A stretch of DNA of 64,000 bases from Verticiella sediminum (lineage in GTDB: Bacteria > Pseudomonadota > Gammaproteobacteria > Burkholderiales > Burkholderiaceae_B): NCBI RefSeq assembly GCF_007558815.1, contig NZ_VLTJ01000039.1, positions 186,001-250,000 on the forward strand. The letters run 5' to 3'. The position numbers were made by a program, and so were the translations under genes. The first letter of the stretch is position 1, and each line of letters begins with the position of its first letter. Of the stretch, positions 1 to 8,801 are shown one piece after another. The notes beneath the pieces are model-generated. The model worked only from the letters and a program-made list of their open reading frames with translations, was not told the origin of the DNA and searched no databases.

Positions 1-540
1 GCCCAGGAACAGTGCCGTGGCATGCCGCACGGCGTGCAGGCCGATCTCGGCCCCTACGAAGTGCCGGACGAGGCGCTGGCCCTGGTCGACAGCTATGCGA
101 GCAACCTGGCGGTGCCGCGCCGCCGCGACGTGAACGATGCGCGCGTGCTGGACGGCAAGCGCTTGTTCTACCAGGCGCGCTGCACGGCCTGCCATGTGCC
201 CAAGTACGTCACCCGGCGCGATGCCGAGCGCCCGGAACACGCCTTCCAGCTCATCTGGCCCTACACCGACATGCTGCTGCACGACATGGGCGAGGGGCTC
301 TCGGATGGGCGCCCCGAGGGCGAGGCCGGCCCGCGCGACTGGCGCACGCCGCCGCTCTGGGGCATCGGCCTGACCCACACCGTCAACCCGCGCGCGAGCT
401 TCCTGCACGATGGACGCGCGCGCACCCTGCTCGAGGCCGTCCTGTGGCACGGCGGCGAGGCGCAGGCGGCACGCGACCGCGTGGTCGCCATGACCCCGCA
501 GGAGCGCGCCGATCTCATCCGTTTCCTGGAGTCGCTATGA
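1..540 (+). CDS. Di-haem (DUF1111/DHOR) thiol oxidoreductase family protein, 5' end missing
   Basis: This is the C-terminal part of a cytochrome c peroxidase-like di-haem oxidoreductase; the frame is open to the window edge, so the N-terminus lies outside. A c-type haem site CTACH is visible (bases 181-195), and the conserved family ending LHDGRARTLLEAVLWHGG, with a late histidine, is intact. The upstream residues VPDEALALVDSYASNLAVPRRR also match the family. Such proteins are periplasmic and are found beside imelysins and a DUF1513 protein in iron-responsive operons, which is the arrangement here. The stop overlaps the start of the next gene (ATGA), indicating translational coupling. The substrate is not known from sequence; I infer periplasmic redox work linked to iron. 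Confidence 0.85.
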   Translation, partial: AQEQCRGMPHGVQADLGPYEVPDEALALVDSYASNLAVPRRRDVNDARVLDGKRLFYQARCTACHVPKYVTRRDAERPEHAFQLIWPYTDMLLHDMGEGLSDGRPEGEAGPRDWRTPPLWGIGLTHTVNPRASFLHDGRARTLLEAVLWHGGEAQAARDRVVAMTPQERADLIRFLESL

Positions 541-1604
541 AGATACGCTGGGTCTGGCCGGCCTTGATCGTCCTGGGTAGCCAGACAGGGGCCGCCTGGG
601 CCGACACGGTGGGCGAGCGCGCCATCGCGGGCTACATCGCGCCGGCGATGCAGCGCTACGCCGAGGCTGCGCCCGCCATGGGCGACGCGCTGTCGGCCTA
701 TTGCCGGGGCGAAGCCGACCGCGAGCGGCTGGATGCGGCCTTCGGCGCGCTGGCGCAGAGCTGGGCGCGGATCGAGTTCCTGCGCTTCGGCCCGCTGGTG
801 GAGGCGAATCGCTACGAACGCAGCTTTTTCTGGCCGGACCCGCGCGGCGTAACACAGCGCCAGGTGCAAGCCGCGCTCGCCCGGCAGGACCCGGCCCTGG
901 TCGCGCCGGGCGGGCTGGCCGCGGCCAGCGTGGCGGTGCAGGGCATCCCGGCGCTCGAGCTGGTGCTCTATCTCGAGTCTGGCGGTCTGGCCTCGCAGGC
1001 GCCCGCCGACGCCGACGACTACCGCTGCCGCTACGGACAGGCGCTGACCACGGCGCTGGCCGGCATCGGGCGCGAACTCGCCGCCGCCTGGTCGCCGGGT
1101 GGGCAAGTGCACGAGGAGTTCGCGCATCCCGGCCCCGACGCCAATCTGTATCGCGACGACACGGAGGTCATCGCCGAACTGCTCAAGGCGGTCTCGGGCG
1201 GCCTGCACTTCGCACGCGACGCCAAGCTCGTCCCGGCCCTGGGCGCGACGGCCGACACCGCCCGGCCCACGCGCGCGCCGCTGGCGCGCAGCGGCATGGC
1301 GCTGCCGGCCATGGCGGCGGGCGTGCGCGGCGCCGGGGAGCTGTTCGCGGCGGCGGGTCTCGCGCCGCGCTTCGAGGACGTCCAGCGCTGGATGGCCGCC
1401 AGCGTTCCCCAGCAGGCCGCACGCATCGCCGATGCACTGCAGACGGTGGAGCCGCCCTGGGCGGCGGCGCTGGCCGATGCCGGTACGCGTTCGCGCCTGG
1501 CCGCGGCCGCAGCCGATCTGCAGTCTCTCAAGACCATGCTCGAGGGGCCGGTGGCCGAGGCGCTCGGCGTGAAGGTGGGTTTCAATGCGCTCGACGGCGA
1601 TTGA
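537..1604 (+). CDS. Imelysin-like periplasmic protein
   Basis: A 355-residue protein starting with a Sec signal peptide (MKIRWVWPALIVLG..., likely cut after AAWA). It is helical throughout and matches the imelysin/insulin-cleaving membrane protease family, bacterial periplasmic or lipid-anchored proteins linked to iron acquisition. The family's GxHxxE motif appears here as GIPALE (near base 940), so the histidine is replaced by proline; I believe this variant is usual in the imelysin copy next to DUF1513 genes, and it argues against metal or protease chemistry at that site. The ATG at 537 overlaps the preceding stop by four bases. The downstream DUF1513 gene begins inside the 3' end of this one, so the three genes form one operon. 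Confidence 0.85.
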   Translation: MKIRWVWPALIVLGSQTGAAWADTVGERAIAGYIAPAMQRYAEAAPAMGDALSAYCRGEADRERLDAAFGALAQSWARIEFLRFGPLVEANRYERSFFWPDPRGVTQRQVQAALARQDPALVAPGGLAAASVAVQGIPALELVLYLESGGLASQAPADADDYRCRYGQALTTALAGIGRELAAAWSPGGQVHEEFAHPGPDANLYRDDTEVIAELLKAVSGGLHFARDAKLVPALGATADTARPTRAPLARSGMALPAMAAGVRGAGELFAAAGLAPRFEDVQRWMAASVPQQAARIADALQTVEPPWAAALADAGTRSRLAAAAADLQSLKTMLEGPVAEALGVKVGFNALDGD

Positions 1605-2748
1605 CGCCGGGCACGCGCGCCCGCGCCCGCCCATGCGCAGGCGGGTGCTGCAAGCGTTGGGGGCGGGCGGCCTGGCGGCGGCCGTGGCCCGGCCGTCGCT
1701 CGCCGCGCAGCCGCAGGCCGATGCCGTGCGCTACGTCGCATGCCGGCAGCGCGACGGCGCACAGGAGGCCGCCGTCATTGACCTGCAAGGGCGCGACCAG
1801 GCCGTCGTGCCCCTGCCCGAGCGAGGCCACAGCTTTGCCATCGACCCGCCGACCCGGCGCATCGTCGCGTTCGGCCGACAGCCGGGCTTCTATGCGCTGG
1901 CCTTCGACGAACACGGGCGCCAACTCGCCGAGCTGCCCCTGCCCGAGGATCGGCACTACTTCGGCCACGGCGTCTTCGTCGATGGCGGGCGGCGCCTGCT
2001 GGCCACGGAAAACGATTTCGACGGTGCGCGCGGCGTGCTGGGCGTCTACGACGCGAGCGCGGGCGGCGGGTATCGCCGACTGGGCGAACTCGACGGGGGC
2101 GGCGTCGGGCCGCACGAGGTCGTGGCCCTGCCGGGTACGCGGATCGTCGTGGTCGCCAACGGCGGGATACAGACCCATCCGGACTACGGCAAGATGGCGC
2201 TGAACCTGGCCGCCATGCGCCCCTCGCTCGTGTACCTGGACTGGTCGAACGGCGACATCCTGGAACGCGTGGAGCTGGGCGATGCGCTGCGCCAGCTCTC
2301 GATCCGCCATCTGGCCGTCGACGGCGACGGCCGGGTCTGGTTCGGTTGCCAATACGTGGGCCCGGCGGGCGACAGGCCGGCCCTGGTCGGCAGCCACCGG
2401 CGTGGCCAGGCGCAGGCGCGCCTGCATGAAGGCAGCGCCGAGGTGTTGCGCGGCCTGGACAACTACGTGGGTTCGATGGCAGTGGACTGGAGCGGTACCA
2501 TCGTGGCGACTTCCAGCCCGGTGGGCGGGGCGGTGGCCTACTGGGAGGCGGCGAGCGGACGTCTGCTCGGCACGACCGCGCTCGGCGACGGCTGCGGCGT
2601 GGCGCCGGGGCGGGGCGCGGGCGACTTCCTGCTGTCCAGCGGCGAGGGCGAGCTGCGCCGCGTGCACGCGGCGCAGCCGGGCCGTACGCTGCTGCGTGTG
2701 GAGGGCCTCGCCTGGGACAATCACATGCGCCGCCTGGACAAGGTCTGA
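1585..2748 (+). CDS. DUF1513 domain-containing protein
   Basis: A 387-residue protein of the DUF1513 family, predicted to fold as a beta-propeller and exported. From residue 17 it reads MRRRVLQALGAGGLAAAVA, a twin-arginine-like signal ending near SLAA. Two starts are possible: 1585, preceded by AAGGTGGG inside the imelysin gene, and 1633, immediately before the RRR stretch. I give 1585 because of the ribosome-binding site, but 1633 would give a more ordinary leader. It is the last gene of the di-haem oxidoreductase / imelysin / DUF1513 operon. The family is regularly found in this association and its biochemical role is unknown; I infer a periplasmic accessory in iron or redox metabolism. Confidence 0.8.
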   Translation: MRSTAIDAGHARPRPPMRRRVLQALGAGGLAAAVARPSLAAQPQADAVRYVACRQRDGAQEAAVIDLQGRDQAVVPLPERGHSFAIDPPTRRIVAFGRQPGFYALAFDEHGRQLAELPLPEDRHYFGHGVFVDGGRRLLATENDFDGARGVLGVYDASAGGGYRRLGELDGGGVGPHEVVALPGTRIVVVANGGIQTHPDYGKMALNLAAMRPSLVYLDWSNGDILERVELGDALRQLSIRHLAVDGDGRVWFGCQYVGPAGDRPALVGSHRRGQAQARLHEGSAEVLRGLDNYVGSMAVDWSGTIVATSSPVGGAVAYWEAASGRLLGTTALGDGCGVAPGRGAGDFLLSSGEGELRRVHAAQPGRTLLRVEGLAWDNHMRRLDKV

Positions 2749-2841
2749 ATGCCTGCGCGGTCGCGGGTGCGGGCCACCGCCGGCCGGCGAGGCCGATACC
2801 GCCACGGCCGCCATGCACGGCCGGCCGCGGCCACGCACGAA

Positions 2842-3453
2842 TCAGGTCTCCGCGGCCAACTGGCCCAGCACGCGGGCGAGCTCGGACGTGCTGCCGGGTG
2901 CGTCGATGTCGGTCACCAGGTAGCGCGCCGCACCCTTGCGGTCGAACACGAAGACGCCCTTGCTGTGGCTGACCTCATAGTTGGTGTCGCCCGGGTTCGC
3001 GGGTTCGGAGATCTGAAACGAGACCCGGTAGCGGCGCGCGAGGTCCTGGATCTGGCGCGGCGTGCCCGCCAGGCCGAGCGCCTGCTCGTCGTCGAAGGCG
3101 CGCACGTAGGCCGCCAGCATCTCGGGGGTGTCGCGATGCGGGTCCACGCTGATGAACAGGATGCGGACATCGTCGCCGGCAGGCCCCAGGCTGCGGCGTA
3201 CTTGCGTCAGGTGCGCCATCGTCGTCGGGCAAACGTCGGGACAATTGGCGTAGCCGAAGAACACCAGCGCGATCCGGCCGGCGACGTCGCGCTCGGTGAC
3301 CGGCTTGTCGGCGCTTTGCAGGCTGAAGCGCAGGTCGGGCAGGCGGTTCTGTACGCCGACCACGGGCTGGTGGGCCGGGTCCTGGCAGGCCGCGAGCCAG
3401 AGCGGTGCGAACGCAAGCACGGCGATGCCCAGCCAGCGGCGGGCCGCCCGCAT
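2842..3453 (-). CDS. SCO1/SenC/PrrC family copper-binding lipoprotein
   Basis: A 203-residue thioredoxin-fold protein. The start at 3453 gives the lipoprotein leader MRAARRWLGIAVLAFAPLWL followed by AAC, with the lipid-modified cysteine in the lipobox LAAC. The copper site is complete: the cysteine pair in CPDVCPTT and the distal histidine in YEVSHSKG. SCO proteins deliver copper to the CuA centre of cytochrome c oxidase or act as thiol reductases for cysteine-bearing copper proteins. No oxidase subunits are in the window. The gene converges on the DUF1513 gene and follows the TetR regulator on the same strand with a 17-base gap, so the two may be co-transcribed. A longer in-frame start upstream would add residues lacking signal-peptide character and is rejected. 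Confidence 0.9.
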   Translation of the reverse strand: MRAARRWLGIAVLAFAPLWLAACQDPAHQPVVGVQNRLPDLRFSLQSADKPVTERDVAGRIALVFFGYANCPDVCPTTMAHLTQVRRSLGPAGDDVRILFISVDPHRDTPEMLAAYVRAFDDEQALGLAGTPRQIQDLARRYRVSFQISEPANPGDTNYEVSHSKGVFVFDRKGAARYLVTDIDAPGSTSELARVLGQLAAET

Positions 3454-3470
3454 CGTAGGCCGACGGTGCC

Positions 3471-4037
3471 TCAGCACGGCGACGGTGCGCTCGACGGCCG
3501 CCGGCGCGCGCCGTCGAGCAGCACGGCGCATACCACGCGATTCATCTCGGCCGGCGCGAGCCGGCCCTCGTGCGCCGCTTCGCCGGCGGCATGCAGGAGC
3601 GCGCCGAGGGCATCGACCAGCCAGCTCGCCGATACGTCGATGCGAAAGGTGCCGTTTTCCTGGCCGCGCTGGAAGAACTGCGTGAGACGGTCGCGGTCGC
3701 GCTGCCAATCTTCCTCGAGCTGGCAGACCGCGGCCCCGGCGTGGTGGCGCAGGAACAGATAGAAGCTGGCATTCGGCGTGAGCGTGGACACCAGGCGTTG
3801 CAGCGCTTCGTCCGCCGGGCCTTCTTCGAGGCGCACGTCGGCGAAGGCTCCGCGACAGGCGCCCATGGCGGCTTCCGTGATCTCACGCACGAGTTCGTCA
3901 CGCGACGATACGTGGCGATGCAGGGTGGCACGGCTCACGCCCAGCGCCTGGGCGAGCTGTTCCATCGAAGCTCCAGGGTCGCGCACCAGGGCTTCGGCCA
4001 AGGTGCGCAGTACACCTGCGCGTTGGGAAGTGCTCAT
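3471..4037 (-). CDS. TetR/AcrR family transcriptional regulator
   Basis: A 188-residue one-component repressor. The N-terminal helix-turn-helix spans roughly residues 23-52 and reads ASMEQLAQALGVSRATLHRH, followed by VSSRDELV, the usual TetR ending. The C-terminal ligand domain is divergent, as expected. A perfect inverted repeat lies just upstream of its start (4054-4073) and is the obvious autoregulatory operator. Neighbours are the SCO-type gene downstream on the same strand and the mltB-like gene upstream, also on the same strand. The ligand is unknown; control of the SCO gene by read-through is possible. Confidence 0.88.
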   Translation of the reverse strand: MSTSQRAGVLRTLAEALVRDPGASMEQLAQALGVSRATLHRHVSSRDELVREITEAAMGACRGAFADVRLEEGPADEALQRLVSTLTPNASFYLFLRHHAGAAVCQLEEDWQRDRDRLTQFFQRGQENGTFRIDVSASWLVDALGALLHAAGEAAHEGRLAPAEMNRVVCAVLLDGARRRPSSAPSPC

Positions 4038-4053
4038 GTCGATAGTGTCTCAA

Positions 4054-4073
4054 ATGATACGTCATTGTATCAT
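4054..4073. promoter_or_regulatory. Palindromic operator for the TetR-family gene
   Basis: ATGATAC, six bases, then GTATCAT: a perfect 7-bp inverted repeat 17-36 bases upstream of the TetR start codon at 4037. Its last base touches the stop codon of the mltB-like gene. The size and position fit a TetR dimer site; binding is inferred. Confidence 0.6.
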
Positions 4074-5395
4074 CATAGACTGCTGCGCCGCCGTTCGAGT
4101 TCTGCCGCCAGGTCGGCCACCGCGCTGGCGTAGAAATAGCTGCGGTTGTAGTGCGTGATGGCGAAGAAATTGGGTGTGCCCAGGCGGTATTCGACGGTGC
4201 CGGCGCCGTCGTTGGGCAGGTTGACCACCCCCAGCGGCGAGCGTTGCCACGACTGCGTGCCGTCGTCGCCCAGGCCGCCCGAGACCAGCCCGGCCATGGC
4301 CGGGCGGGCGTCCTGCACGCCGTCGCGCTGCAACTGCGCCCACGCGCGCCTGGGCTCGAGCCCGCCGTCGACCAGTGCGCTGGCATTGGCCGGCATGCGC
4401 ACCGGCGCGAACACCGGCTGGCCGGCGCGCCAGCCGTGGGCAGCCAGGTAGTTCGCCACGGAATGGACGGCGTCGCGCGGGTTGTTCGCGAGGTCGGGCA
4501 TGCCGCGCCCGCCCGTGCTCACACCGAAATCACGGATGCTGCTGGGCATGAATTGCGACATGCCCATGGCCCCCGCGTAGGAGCCGAGCGGGGCCTCGGG
4601 CGCGATGCCGTCGCGGATGGTGGCCGCGAGGAATTCGGCCAGTTCGCCGCGAAAGTACTCGCTGCGGTCGCGCTCGCCCGTGCCTGGATAGGAGAAGGAC
4701 AGCGTGTACAGCGCGTCGAGCACCCGGAAGTTGCCCATGTTCCTGCCGTATACGGTCTCCACCCCGATGATCGCGACGATCACCGAGGCCGGCACGCCAT
4801 AGCGCCGTTCGGCCTCGGCCAGGTCGCGCGCGTTCTCCTGCCAGAAGGCGAGGCCGTGGCGGATGCGGATGGGCTCGACGAAGCGCGCCCGGTAGGCGGG
4901 CCAGCTACGCTTGCGCACGCCCGGGGGCGCGCTGGACGGCGTCATGAGCCGCACGACCGTGGCGTTGTAGCGCGCATTGGCGAGCGCAGCTTCGACGGCG
5001 GGCAGCGGCAGGTCGAACTTGCGCGCGACTTCCTGCGCATAGGCCTCCTCGCGGTCGGGCAGCGGATCGAGCGCGGCTCGTTCCGGCGCGCCCAGCGGGA
5101 TGCCGGCGCCGGCGTGCGTCGCCTGAGGCGACGCAGCGCGCGCAGGTGCAGGTGCAGGTGCAGGCGCCGGGACCGGTACGGCGGTGGCCCCGGCGGCCGA
5201 CGCCACGCGCTCGCCGCGGGCGGCCAGGCTGGCCGTGGGCTGGGGCGGTGGCGTCCAGGGTTGGCTGACCGCGGCCGCGGCGACGCCGCCCGGCGCCGGC
5301 TCGGCCGCGTGCTGGGCGGCGGGAGGCTGCGTCGTTGCGCAACCGGCCAGCAGGCCGGCGAGCAGCAACGGACTGACCCGTGTGTGTAACCTCAT
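4073..5395 (-). CDS. MltB-type lytic murein transglycosylase (GH103), lipoprotein
   Basis: A 440-residue peptidoglycan lytic transglycosylase, which cleaves the MurNAc-GlcNAc bond and forms 1,6-anhydromuramyl ends at the inner face of the outer membrane. The start at 5395 is set by the ribosome-binding site AGGGAGG and gives the lipoprotein leader MRLHTRVSPLLLAGLLAGC. A low-complexity Ala/Pro linker follows to about residue 110. The catalytic glutamate lies in VIVAIIGVETVYGRNMG, and the conserved GAMGMSQFMPSS comes after it. The C-terminal region NFFAITHYNRSYFYA is typical of the family. The repeats encoding alternating Ala-Pro near 5160 expand the linker. It is divergent from the deacetylase-like gene, with about 80 bases between starts. 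Confidence 0.9.
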   Translation of the reverse strand: MRLHTRVSPLLLAGLLAGCATTQPPAAQHAAEPAPGGVAAAAVSQPWTPPPQPTASLAARGERVASAAGATAVPVPAPAPAPAPARAASPQATHAGAGIPLGAPERAALDPLPDREEAYAQEVARKFDLPLPAVEAALANARYNATVVRLMTPSSAPPGVRKRSWPAYRARFVEPIRIRHGLAFWQENARDLAEAERRYGVPASVIVAIIGVETVYGRNMGNFRVLDALYTLSFSYPGTGERDRSEYFRGELAEFLAATIRDGIAPEAPLGSYAGAMGMSQFMPSSIRDFGVSTGGRGMPDLANNPRDAVHSVANYLAAHGWRAGQPVFAPVRMPANASALVDGGLEPRRAWAQLQRDGVQDARPAMAGLVSGGLGDDGTQSWQRSPLGVVNLPNDGAGTVEYRLGTPNFFAITHYNRSYFYASAVADLAAELERRRSSL

Positions 5396-5475
5396 CGGTG
5401 GCCTCCCTGGCGGGCGCGCCGGCCGTTGCGGCGGGCGGTTCCCGCCGCGTGGCGCAGCGCGCATAATCATGCGTT

Positions 5476-6399
5476 ATGACGACAATGTACATCACCCACG
5501 GAGACTGCCGGTTGCATGAGATGGGTAGCTGGCATCCCGAGTCGCCCGCGCGCCTGGATGCCATCTCCGACCATCTGTTGGCCACCGGATTGCTGGCGAA
5601 CTGCATCGAGCGCGAGGCGACGCCGGCCTCCCGCGAGGCGATCGCGCGCGTGCATCCGCCCGCCTACCAGGACTGGCTCGCCGCGCGGGCGCCGGCCGAG
5701 GGCTACGCGCCCATCGACCCCGATACGCTCATGAATCCCCACACCCTGCGCGCCGCCCACCTGGCCGCGGGCGCGGCCGTCGACGCGGTCGACGCCGTGC
5801 TGGGCGGCGCGGCCGAGACTGCCTTCTGCGCGGTGCGCCCGCCTGGCCACCATGCCGAGCCGAGCCAGGCCATGGGTTTCTGCTTTTTCGGCAACGTCGC
5901 CATCGCGGCGCGCCACGCGCTCGAGGCGCACGGGCTGGAGCGCGTGGCGGTGATCGATTTCGACGTGCATCACGGCAACGGCACCGAGACGGCGCTGTCC
6001 GGCGACGCGCGCGTGCTGATGTGCAGTTTCTTCCAGCACCCGTTCTATCCCTTCAGCGGTACGCGGCAACCCGCGCCCAACATGGTCAACCTGCCGGTAT
6101 CGGCATACGCCGACGGCGCGGTGATCCGGCCGCTGGTCGAGCAGGTCTGGCTGCCGCGGCTGAAAGCCCACCGGCCCCAGTTGATCCTGTTCTCCGCCGG
6201 CTTCGACGGCCACCGCGACGACGACATGGGGCAGCTCGGCCTGCTCGAGGCCGACTACGCCTGGATCACGGAACAGGTGATGGCCGTGGCGCGCGAGCAT
6301 GCCCGCGGACGCGCCGTGAGCTGCCTCGAGGGTGGCTATGAGCTGCAATCGCTGGCGCGCAGCGTGGCGGCGCACCTGCGTGCGCTGGGCGACTTCTGA
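5476..6399 (+). CDS. Histone deacetylase superfamily amidohydrolase (class II/AcuC-like)
   Basis: A 307-residue zinc-dependent deacetylase-fold enzyme. Hallmarks are the His-His dyad in RPPGHHAEPSQAMGFC (residues 121-136), the metal ligands in VIDFDVHHGNGTE (about 159-171), and a second aspartate in LILFSAGFDGHRDD. The N-terminus THGDCRLHEMGSWHPESPAR is also typical. Bacterial members deacetylate acetyl-polyamines, acetylated lysines or other amides; the substrate here cannot be assigned. It is monocistronic, divergent from the mltB-like gene, and convergent with the GntR-family gene. Confidence 0.88.
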   Translation: MTTMYITHGDCRLHEMGSWHPESPARLDAISDHLLATGLLANCIEREATPASREAIARVHPPAYQDWLAARAPAEGYAPIDPDTLMNPHTLRAAHLAAGAAVDAVDAVLGGAAETAFCAVRPPGHHAEPSQAMGFCFFGNVAIAARHALEAHGLERVAVIDFDVHHGNGTETALSGDARVLMCSFFQHPFYPFSGTRQPAPNMVNLPVSAYADGAVIRPLVEQVWLPRLKAHRPQLILFSAGFDGHRDDDMGQLGLLEADYAWITEQVMAVAREHARGRAVSCLEGGYELQSLARSVAAHLRALGDF

Positions 6400-6485
6400 A
6401 TCTTGCATGCGTCGGGCCGCCGGGGGCCGGCAACCCCGCGCCCTGCGGCCTTGGCTGCGCGCACGGCGCCAGCCCGGGCGATGGC

Positions 6486-7211
6486 TCAGCTCGCTTCGCT
6501 GGTTGCCTCGAGCAGGGGCAGGCCCAGCCGCTTCGCCGCGTTGCGTATGTGCGCCTGGATCGCCTTGCGGGCGGCTTCCGGCTCGCGCGCCTCGATGGCC
6601 TCGAAGATCCGCACGTGCTCGTCATGCGCATCGCGCCAGGTGCCGCGCAGCATCGAATGCATGCGCGCGGTTTCGATGGCGGCGTCGATGTGCTGGGCAA
6701 GAAAGGTATAGAGCTCGATGAAGAGCGGGTTGCCGGTGGCCTGCGCCAGCAACTGATGGAAATGCGCGTCGGCGAACGTGCCGTCCTTTTCCGACGCGAC
6801 CGCGCGCGCCATCACGTGCAGCGCCGAGCGCAGGCTCTCCAACTGCAGGTCGGTACGCCGGATGGCGGCCAGGCGCGCGGCTTCGCTTTCCACGGCCTGG
6901 CGCAGCTCGAACACGCGGATCAGCCGGTGCAGGTGATCGTCGTCGTCGTCCAGGCGGAACGCCGGGCTGAGGAAGGTGTCGGTGGCGAATGCGCCCGCGC
7001 CCTGCACGATGCGCACCAGGCCCTCGTGCTTGAGGCGCGAAAGGGCCTCGCGCACCACCGACATGCTCACGCCGAAGCTGGCCGACAGCTCGCTGCCGGT
7101 GGGCAGGCGCTCGCCCGGCGCGTAGGTGCCGGCGAGCAGGCGGCCGCGCAGCTCGCTGGCGAGTTCGTCGGCGAGCGAGGCGCGCTTCAGGCGGTCAGAC
7201 TTGTCCTGCAT
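6486..7211 (-). CDS. GntR family regulator, FCD (FadR/LldR-type) ligand domain
   Basis: A 241-residue regulator with an N-terminal winged helix (LPTGSELSASFGVSMSVVREALSRL; key residues are Ser-Val-Val-Arg-Glu) and a C-terminal all-helical FCD domain carrying the metal-binding arginine and histidines (e.g. FELRQAVESEAAR, DAHFHQLLAQATGN, DEHVRIFEAIEAR). Regulators of this group sense lactate, glycolate, galactonate or similar hydroxyacids. The start codon lies inside the 3' end of the FAD dehydrogenase gene (17-base overlap), so the two are one operon and the regulator probably responds to that enzyme's hydroxyacid substrate. Confidence 0.88.
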   Translation of the reverse strand: MQDKSDRLKRASLADELASELRGRLLAGTYAPGERLPTGSELSASFGVSMSVVREALSRLKHEGLVRIVQGAGAFATDTFLSPAFRLDDDDDHLHRLIRVFELRQAVESEAARLAAIRRTDLQLESLRSALHVMARAVASEKDGTFADAHFHQLLAQATGNPLFIELYTFLAQHIDAAIETARMHSMLRGTWRDAHDEHVRIFEAIEAREPEAARKAIQAHIRNAAKRLGLPLLEATSEAS

Positions 7212-8622
7212 CCTGCAGCGTCTTGCCAGGGTTCATCAGGCCCTGCGGGTCGAGCGCCTGCTTGATGCGCTGCATGAGGGCGAGTTCCACCGGGTTCTTG
7301 TAGCGCACCAGCTCGTCGCGCTTCAACTGGCCGACGCCGTGCTCGGCGCTGATCGAACCGTCGAAGGCATGCACGCTGTCGTGCACCAGTTGGTAGATGT
7401 CGTCCTGGCGCGCGAGCACCGCGGGCTCGGCTTCGCCGACCGGCCCCTGCACGTTGTAGTGCAGGTTGCCGTCGCCGAGGTGGCCGAAGGTGATGTTGCG
7501 CACGCCCGGGAAGTGCTCCTGCAGCAGGGTGTCGGTGGCGGCCACGAAATCCGCGATGCGCGAGATCGGGATCGAGACATCGTGCTTGATGTTCTTGCCT
7601 TCCTCGGCCTGGGCGAGCGGGATGCTCTCGCGCAGGTGCCACATGGCGTGGCTTTGCGCCAGGTTCTCGGCGATGGCCGCATCCTGCACCTCGCCGTCTT
7701 CCAGCGCGGCGCCGAGCACGGCCTCGAAGCGTTCGCGCGCATGCGCCTCGCTTTCGCTGTCGGAGAGTTCGAGCAGGGCGTACCAGGCGTGCTGCTCCAC
7801 GGAGCCGTCGAAGGGTAGGCGCTGCTGCGGATAGTGGCGCGTGACCAGCTCCAGGCAGGCGGCCGACATCAGTTCGAAGCCGGTCAGCGAGGCGCCGAAG
7901 CCCGCGCGCGCCCGGGAAAGGAACGCGACCGCATCGGGCACCGAGGCGAGCGCGAGCAGGGCAGTGCAGCGCGCCACAGGCATCGGATAGAGCTTGAGCG
8001 TGGCGGCGGTGATGATGCCGAGCGTGCCTTCGCTGCCTACGTAGAGATCGCGCAGGTCGTAGCCGGTGTTGTCCTTGCGCAAGCCGCGCAGGCCGTTCCA
8101 GACCTCGCCCTGGGGCGTGACCACCTCGAGGCCCAGGGTGAGATCACGGGTGTTGCCGTAGCGCAGGACCTGGGTGCCGCCGGCATTGGTAGCGAGGTTG
8201 CCGCCGATCGTGCAACTGCCCTCGGCCGCCAGCGACAGCGGAAAGAGGCGGTTGGCGTTGCGCGCCACCTCCTGCAGATTCTGCAGGATGCAGCCGGCCT
8301 CGACCGTCATGGTGTCGTTGTCGGTGTCGACCGTGCGCACCCGGTTCATCCGGCCCAGCGAGATCACCACGGCGCGGCCGGTGGCGTCCGGCGTGGCGCC
8401 GCCGACCAGGCCGGTGTTGCCGCCTTGCGGCACCACCGGCGCGCCGTGTTCGGCACAGAGTTTGACCACCGCGGCGACCTGGGCCGTGTCGGCCGGACGC
8501 ACGACGGCCAGCGCGCTGCCTGTGTAGCGGCCGCGCCAGTCGGTCAGGTAGGAGGCGGCGTCGTCGCCCGTGAGGACGTACTGGGCACCCAGGAGATGTT
8601 GGAGCGCTTCTAGCAGGTTCAT
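7195..8622 (-). CDS. FAD-binding (GlcD/D-lactate/D-2-hydroxyglutarate type) dehydrogenase
   Basis: A 475-residue flavoprotein of the VAO/PCMH fold. The FAD domain occupies about residues 35-215 (PVVPQGGNTGLVGG, then GGNLATNAGGTQVLRYGNTR and VGSEGTLGIITAATLKLYP), and the C-terminal substrate domain carries the metal/substrate motifs GHLGDGNLHYN and SAEHGVGQLKRD. The family oxidises D-2-hydroxyacids (D-lactate, glycolate, D-2-hydroxyglutarate) to 2-oxoacids. Several D-2-hydroxyglutarate dehydrogenases pass electrons to ETF, and this gene is divergent from etfBA, so that activity is my preferred inference. The downstream GntR gene overlaps it. No strong ribosome-binding site precedes the start at 8622. 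Confidence 0.85.
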   Translation of the reverse strand: MNLLEALQHLLGAQYVLTGDDAASYLTDWRGRYTGSALAVVRPADTAQVAAVVKLCAEHGAPVVPQGGNTGLVGGATPDATGRAVVISLGRMNRVRTVDTDNDTMTVEAGCILQNLQEVARNANRLFPLSLAAEGSCTIGGNLATNAGGTQVLRYGNTRDLTLGLEVVTPQGEVWNGLRGLRKDNTGYDLRDLYVGSEGTLGIITAATLKLYPMPVARCTALLALASVPDAVAFLSRARAGFGASLTGFELMSAACLELVTRHYPQQRLPFDGSVEQHAWYALLELSDSESEAHARERFEAVLGAALEDGEVQDAAIAENLAQSHAMWHLRESIPLAQAEEGKNIKHDVSIPISRIADFVAATDTLLQEHFPGVRNITFGHLGDGNLHYNVQGPVGEAEPAVLARQDDIYQLVHDSVHAFDGSISAEHGVGQLKRDELVRYKNPVELALMQRIKQALDPQGLMNPGKTLQDAGQV

Positions 8623-8801
8623 CGCGGTTGGAGCAGAGGTTCGGATTGTGTTAGTGTTCAGCCTTGAGTTCTAAGGTTATCTGAAGACTTCGCGCATCTT
8701 AGCATGCGCATCCGGCCCCAGCCGCAAGCGGTTGCAGGCACGGAAAAGAACATTCCATCCCGCCCGGCGCATGCCGGGAACAACAACGAGAGGCCGCTTC
8801 A

